A stretch of DNA of 64,000 bases from positions 16,595,001 through 16,659,000 of the forward strand of contig NC_092680.1 of assembly GCF_964355755.1 (NCBI RefSeq). The letters are read 5' to 3'. This DNA comes from Antedon mediterranea (lineage: Eukaryota > Echinodermata > Crinoidea > Comatulida > Antedonidae). The translations under genes were made by a program, and so were the position numbers. Under the pieces are notes generated by a model. It had not been told where the DNA came from, searched no databases, and saw only the letters and a program-made list of their open reading frames with translations. This document shows, in pieces, positions 58,961 through 64,000 of the stretch (positions within the stretch are counted from its first letter, which is position 1; each line of letters begins with the position of its first letter).

Positions 58961-59707
58961 GACGCTATTCCAAGAAACTGGAAAGTTATAGTGGTTGAGA
59001 AACCCTATTGTTATATACATAAAGAGGTTGATACAATAGACAAAAATGTTAATGTTACTTCAAATTATACAACTGTCAAACAATTCTATTTCACTTTTAC
59101 CGAGGTAGCATATAAAGCGTGCATACCAAAAGCACAAGATAAATGGGAAAACCAACTTCAAAATTGTTTTATCGACTGGAATCTATGTTGGAAAAACAAA
59201 GTTAAGAGTATGTTGCACATAAAAAGAGTGGCTTTCTTTAATTTTAAGTTGCTACATAAAATTTTACCAACTAGGTGTAAGCTAAAATTATGGAATTTGT
59301 CAAACAGTAATTATTGTGAATATTGTAATGAGGAGGTTGAAAATGAAAAGCATATGTTATTTACATGCAAAGAAGTAAAACATTGCTGGGTAAAATGTTG
59401 CGCTATGCTGAAAACATGTTTTGCATTTACTCAGGAAGTTACATGGGAGAAAATTTTACTTGGAAAATATGATGTCAAAATTAATGAAATATTTTCCATT
59501 TTAACTTTCTGTGTTTATAAAAATAAAGTCAAACACAGACTAGGACTTGTTAAAAAATGTCCATGGTTAATTTTCACTGCGGAGTTAGAAGATATAATCA
59601 ATTGTGAGTTTTTAATAAATAAAGAAAAGGCAAAAAAAATGTGGTCAGATATGAACCGTAACAATTTAGCAAGGTATAAAATTAACGTTTATAAAATTGA
59701 TATTTAG
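58961..59707 (+). pseudogene. ORF2 C-terminal fragment with a zf-RVT-type zinc knuckle
   Basis: 248 codons open from the insertion junction to TAG (59705-59707). It includes WNLCWKNKVKSMLHIKRVAF, FNFKLLHKILPTRCKLKLWN and CEYCNEEVENEKHMLFTC. The C-x2-C-x8-H-x4-C motif after a K-x-x-x-F-x-x-K-L-L-H-x-I-L-P-T helix is the zf-RVT-like domain at the C-terminus of L1/Tx1-clade reverse-transcriptase proteins. The reverse-transcriptase and endonuclease parts are missing, so it is dead on its own. Confidence 0.85.
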
Positions 59708-59723
59708 GTAAAGTAAAATATAA

Positions 59724-59754
<31 letters not shown>

Positions 59755-60021
59755 GATTGCCTGAAAGAGATAAAAAGAGTTATAAAATTAAGAATTCTGT
59801 GGTAAATTATACGTACATTGTTGTTTTTTTCTTTCCTTATACAGTACTATTATATATAAAATGCAATGGTAGGAGTGAGATATCAGTTGTACTGAAAGTT
59901 AGTTAATGTCAATTATATTGTATTGTATCATTACATTACTCATGTGCTCAATGTACTCATTGTAAACGAACATTTTATTGATGAAGAAATAAAAGTGGGT
60001 CGATCCTACATAAGACAAAAA
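58961..60021 (+). mobile_element. 5'-truncated LINE (L1/Tx1-like) flanked by a 16-bp target-site duplication
   Basis: AAACATCTATCAAATT occurs at 58945-58960 and again at 60022-60037. Between them lies 1,061 bp starting in mid-frame, with an open ORF2 C-terminus, a long T tract (~59728-59753), a 3' UTR and a short A-rich end (GACAAAAAAA). This is the classic product of target-primed reverse transcription with 5' truncation. The clean open frame and exact duplication suggest a recent insertion. Confidence 0.9.
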
Positions 60022-60037
60022 AAACATCTATCAAATT

Positions 60038-61740
60038 TTAAAATTACTTATAGACTTAAAGATTGTTTTATTCACATCAATGTCATATCACAATTATAAC
60101 TTTAATTAATCGCACTCACCTGTAATGCAATCATAAACCACCTTATGTTAATCCTTCTCACCTGCCTGACGTAGGTAATCAATCGTAGAAAAATAGGCAA
60201 GTGTTGATTTCAGGTTTGACTTTATTGTTGTTATAATTTTGTGTTTGTTAGTAATAGTATTACCTTGACATATAAATTTAACAATTTCCTATTATTAAAC
60301 AAAAATATTTGATTTCTTTTATGTACGTGATATTTGGCTTCCTCAGTTACAAATGTATTACATAAATCTGAAGGATTTTTACCTTTCCCTGTGGCAGTTT
60401 GTATAGAGGAAAATGTATTTAAGTCACAACTAAGAGAAAGAAAGACAGAACATCATGAAATGATAAATATTTTAGATTGAACATCATATACTGTACTAAT
60501 TCTTATCTTCTTAATTTACTTTTATTCAGTTTCAATAAAATAATATTATTGCTGTATGTAACCTGCATAAAGATCGTTGAATTAGGTAGTAGATATCTAT
60601 GTTAATTTGAGCTTAGGACAAGGTACTTAGTTCTTAGTGATGAGTGACGCTGAATGTAATTATCCAATTTCATGAAAATGAAGACATGTATCTACCTGCC
60701 ATGTGAATCGGCGGGGGATAACCCCCTAAATGTAGAAAACTAAAATTCCGCCCAAATTTGGCTCCGTTCTTCGGGAAGAAGTAGCCGAACAAAAAAATAT
60801 ATTAACAATGAGGAGACCCATTGGCATGAATGAACGCTGACCATAAGCTAGATACTAGTTTGTTTAGTTATTATCCACCAGTTGGCGTTTCTATTTTTAC
60901 CTGGAGACTGTTTTGAGCCCAAGTATATGTATCAAACGTCATATGTGCCAAAATGTATTTTTTTTAAATCGTTAATGAACTAACAGATAATTCACGGCAC
61001 GTGCGTGTGTTAAGTATAGGTCTATAAATTGTAATTAAAAGTAAAATTTAAATTATTATTCTTCATTACTTCTTCATATTTTCAAATGCCAACAAAAACC
61101 ATCATAAAAAAGTGTATTGAAAATGATTGATGCTATCGAAATTCATGCATTATTGTAAGATATTGTTTCTTTCTTTTCTTTGTATTATTTATAGCCTGTT
61201 TTGTAAATAAAATTAAAAGGTTAAAGACAATTTAAAATATCAAAGGTTAAAAAATACATGACAATAATAATACGAGTATGATAGTACTGTGCATTACTAC
61301 AGAATCTATTAGTTTAGTTTATAGAATTTTCTATTGTAAATACTGAACTTTAGTTACACTGCATTCTCTTTCAATGCCTATAATTGTCCAGAATATTAAA
61401 ACAAGTTATTTATATATATAAAGATGCTGTCTGAAAAGCATTTTGATTTTAAAGGTCGCCAATCTTAAATACAATAATGATTTCTCCTTCTCGTGTACAT
61501 TGTTTCTATTGTTTTGGCCTATCATCATTATCTTCGGATATATTGGGTCGTTTTTAATGTTCAACTATAACAATAACGTATAATAATAATAATAAAAATG
61601 TGTGTATAATAGTTATTCCATTCCGACTGTGCATCGGGTGCTATCTGTCAAATTGCGTAATTCATGATTCGAGACAACATAAATCATCTGCAATATCAAC
61701 TGCGCACTTACAGTCTGTTTTCCCAGGTACATTTTTAACG
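60038..61740. other. Intergenic, nothing recognised
   Basis: AT-rich DNA; a possible short palindromic repeat is seen around 60710-60735 (GGGGGATAACCCCC). No gene seen. Confidence 0.4.
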
Positions 61741-61749
61741 GTTCTCCTT

Positions 61750-63095
61750 GTTCACTCTGTTGAGAATTATGAAGTCAGTTGTTGGAGACCTCTTTGACCG
61801 TGTACATACTTATTCTCCATACAGTAGCCTTGGTTCAATTGACGATTCATCGGATCCACTCTGTTAAGTATAAAGTCAGTTTTGGATTATTCTTTGACCG
61901 TGTACATAAGTATTCTCCAGACACTGGCCTTGGTTCATTTGACGATTCACCGGATCCACTCTGTTGAGAATTATGAAGTCAGTTGTTGGATTCCTCTGTG
62001 ACCGTGTACATACGTATTCTCAAGATAATTGTCTTGATTCATTTGACGATTCACCTGATCCACTTGTTGAGAATTATGAAGTCAGTTGTTGGATTCCTCT
62101 TTAACAATGTACATAAGTATTCTCAAATAATTTTCTTGGTTCATTTGACGATTAACGGGATCCATTCTGTTGAGATTATGAAGTCAGTTGTTGGATTCCT
62201 CTTTGACCGTGTACATAAGTATTCTCAAGATAGTTGTCTTGGCTCATTTGATAATTCACCGGATCCATTCTGTTGAGATTATGAAGTAAGTTGTTGGATT
62301 CCTCTTTGACCATGTGCAGGCGTATTCTCAAGATAGTTGTCTTGGTTCTCTTGGCGATTCACCGGGTTTACTCTGTTGAGATTATGAAGTCAGTTGTTGG
62401 ATTCCTCTTTGACCGTGTGCAGGCGTATTCTCAAGATAGTTGTCTGGGTTCTATTGGCGATTCACTGGGTTTACTCTGTTGAGATTATGAAGTCAGTTGT
62501 TGGATTCCTCTTTGGCCGTGTGCAGGCGTATTCTCAAGATAGTTGTCTTAGTTCTCTTGGCGATTCACCGGGTTTACTCTGTTGAGATTATGAAGTCAGT
62601 TGTTGGATTCCTCTTTGAACGTGTGCAGGCGTATTCTCAAGATAGTTGTCTTGGTTCTCTTGGCGATTCACCGGGTTTACTCTAAGAATTATGAAGTCAG
62701 TTGTTGGATTCCTCTTTGGCCGTTTGCAGGCGTATTCTCAAGATAGTTGTCTTGGTTCTCTTGGTGGTTCACCAGGTTCTGTTGAGAATTATGAAGTCAG
62801 TTGTTGGATTCCTCTTTGACCGTGTGCAGGCGTATTCTCAAGATAGTTGTCTTGGTTCTCTTGGCGGTTCACCGAGTTCACTCTGAGAATTATGAAGTTA
62901 GTTGTTGGATTCCTCTTTGACCGTGTACAGGCGTATTCTCCAGATAGTTGTCTTTGTTCTCTTGGCGGTTCACCGAGTTTACTCTGAGAATTATGAAGTT
63001 AGTTGTTGGATTCCTCTTTGACCGTGTACAGGCGTTGACGGTTCACTGGCTTCACTCTGTTGATAATTATGATCAAGTCAATTACTGGATTACAC
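61750..63095 (+). repeat. ~103-bp minisatellite, about 13 units
   Basis: The marker ATTATGAAGTCAGTTGTTGG recurs at steps of ~99-106 bp. Each unit goes on with ATTCCTCTTTGACCGTGT, GCGTATTCTCAAGATAGTTG and a GGCGATTCACCGGG block. Central units (62280-62890) are nearly identical; outer ones diverge and shorten. Since 103 is not a multiple of three, the overlapping ~62-codon open frames are artefacts of the array. Confidence 0.95.
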
Positions 63096-64000
63096 TTTAA
63101 CCATATACATGAAGTTCCTCCAGACAGTGGTCTTCGTTCTTTTGATTCGTTGTGTGCCTTTTGTCGGATAGCGTAAGAAGATACGTCACGTGACGATAAC
63201 GGCGTTAAGGCGGAAGGATATTGTCATTTTTATGGCAGCATGTAAAATGTAATATAATAAAACTCCATCTGCTAAAAACTACTGACAAAATGTGGATGCA
63301 TAAAGCTTCTAATCACTCCTTGTGGCTAAGACACGGATGATGTAGGCCAATACTACCTGTGGTCATTTACAAGATTTCTTTACATAATCACTTGCGGAAA
63401 CAAGTTATTCAGAAACCCGATATTTACTCCATCCTATATTACTTTTCAAGGCTGATACTTAAAACTTGACTGGAGGGAAGTAAGAATAATAATTATCCAT
63501 AATGCCATAGAACTGTCTCGTTTAAAATTCGTCTCAAATAAAATTTGATGCGGGTAGTAGTCAAACTATTTCTAGTTGTACTGTATTTACCCCAATCAGA
63601 CTTCCTGCGAGCCAGAAGGTAATTGATGTAATAAGTCTAAGTAACTGATTTTATAAAATGCACTATACAGATGCACTATACTTTCTACCCACAAAACAAA
63701 ATTAACAGTTATTGAAAGATATAGTGACATGGAAATAATTCATTGAAAGTCAATACCAAGGAATAAATTGATGGCCAGCTACTGTATTTTAATCTATAAT
63801 ATTATTATTCTTATAGGCAGGCTTTCATTTCACTGTATACCAACAAGCGTTGTGCACTAGTACTATACTAACATAGACATTTTTTTTCTCGTGGGGCCAA
63901 CCCACTTTTATTTCATTCTTCATATTACACATTGTAGTTATATATAGAAATTGTATAAAATGTCATTAAAAAAATGTTTTAAATATATATATATAAATAA
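63096..64000. other. Intergenic, nothing recognised
   Basis: Contains a 12-bp palindrome CGTCACGTGACG at about 63184-63195 (a CACGTG E-box core). Otherwise AT-rich and featureless. Confidence 0.35.

Noticed and set aside
61779-62886. Series of overlapping ~62-codon open frames
   Set aside because: Products of the 103-bp minisatellite; the frame shifts from unit to unit.

Overview
The window looks like animal nuclear DNA. It is AT-rich, coding density is very low, short exons are separated by GT-AG introns, and transposons, SINEs and microsatellites are everywhere. The two genes, LRRK1-like and synaptotagmin-4/11-like, are bilaterian. The tRNA-derived SINEs, the many TIR elements and the very frequent palindrome TAGGCCTA suggest a marine invertebrate deuterostome, perhaps an echinoderm; that placement is inference only.

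Region 1 (1-9.4 kb) is the 3' part of a ROCO-family kinase gene on the + strand, best matched to LRRK1. Nine exons (745-8995) join in one frame to 1,208 codons plus stop: end of the COR domain, a Cys-rich linker, the kinase domain, then the WD40/C-terminal domain. Its LRR, Roc and early COR parts lie upstream of the window. A tRNA-derived SINE starts 24 bases after the stop codon and seems to supply the 3' UTR and poly(A) signal.

Region 2 (9.4-14.7 kb) is intergenic: a decayed LINE reverse-transcriptase end, a 166-bp tandem repeat, MITE-like elements and a 63-bp tandem repeat.

Region 3 (14.7-44.3 kb) is a synaptotagmin-4/11 gene on the + strand. A predicted first coding exon (14746-14797) is followed by a 24-kb intron, then exons 38818-39653, 43179-43305 and 43708-44012. 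Together they give 439 codons with all phases agreeing. The intron holds LINE and SINE remnants, several TIR elements, a (ATC)n tract and candidate regulatory motifs (triple CAGGTG, RFX X-boxes, CREs).

Region 4 (44.4-64 kb) has no host gene that I can support. It contains a pair of ~0.6-kb inverted repeats 10 kb apart, a transposon nested three deep (TIR element, foldback element, smaller foldback element, each with target-site duplications), a ~1-kb TIR element, a young 5'-truncated LINE with a 16-bp target-site duplication, and a ~103-bp minisatellite of about 13 copies.

The two host genes are separate units with no visible shared regulation. The most notable items are the nested foldback transposon at 48.2-50.4 kb and the predicted Ca2+-site pattern of the synaptotagmin (C2A degraded, C2B kept).
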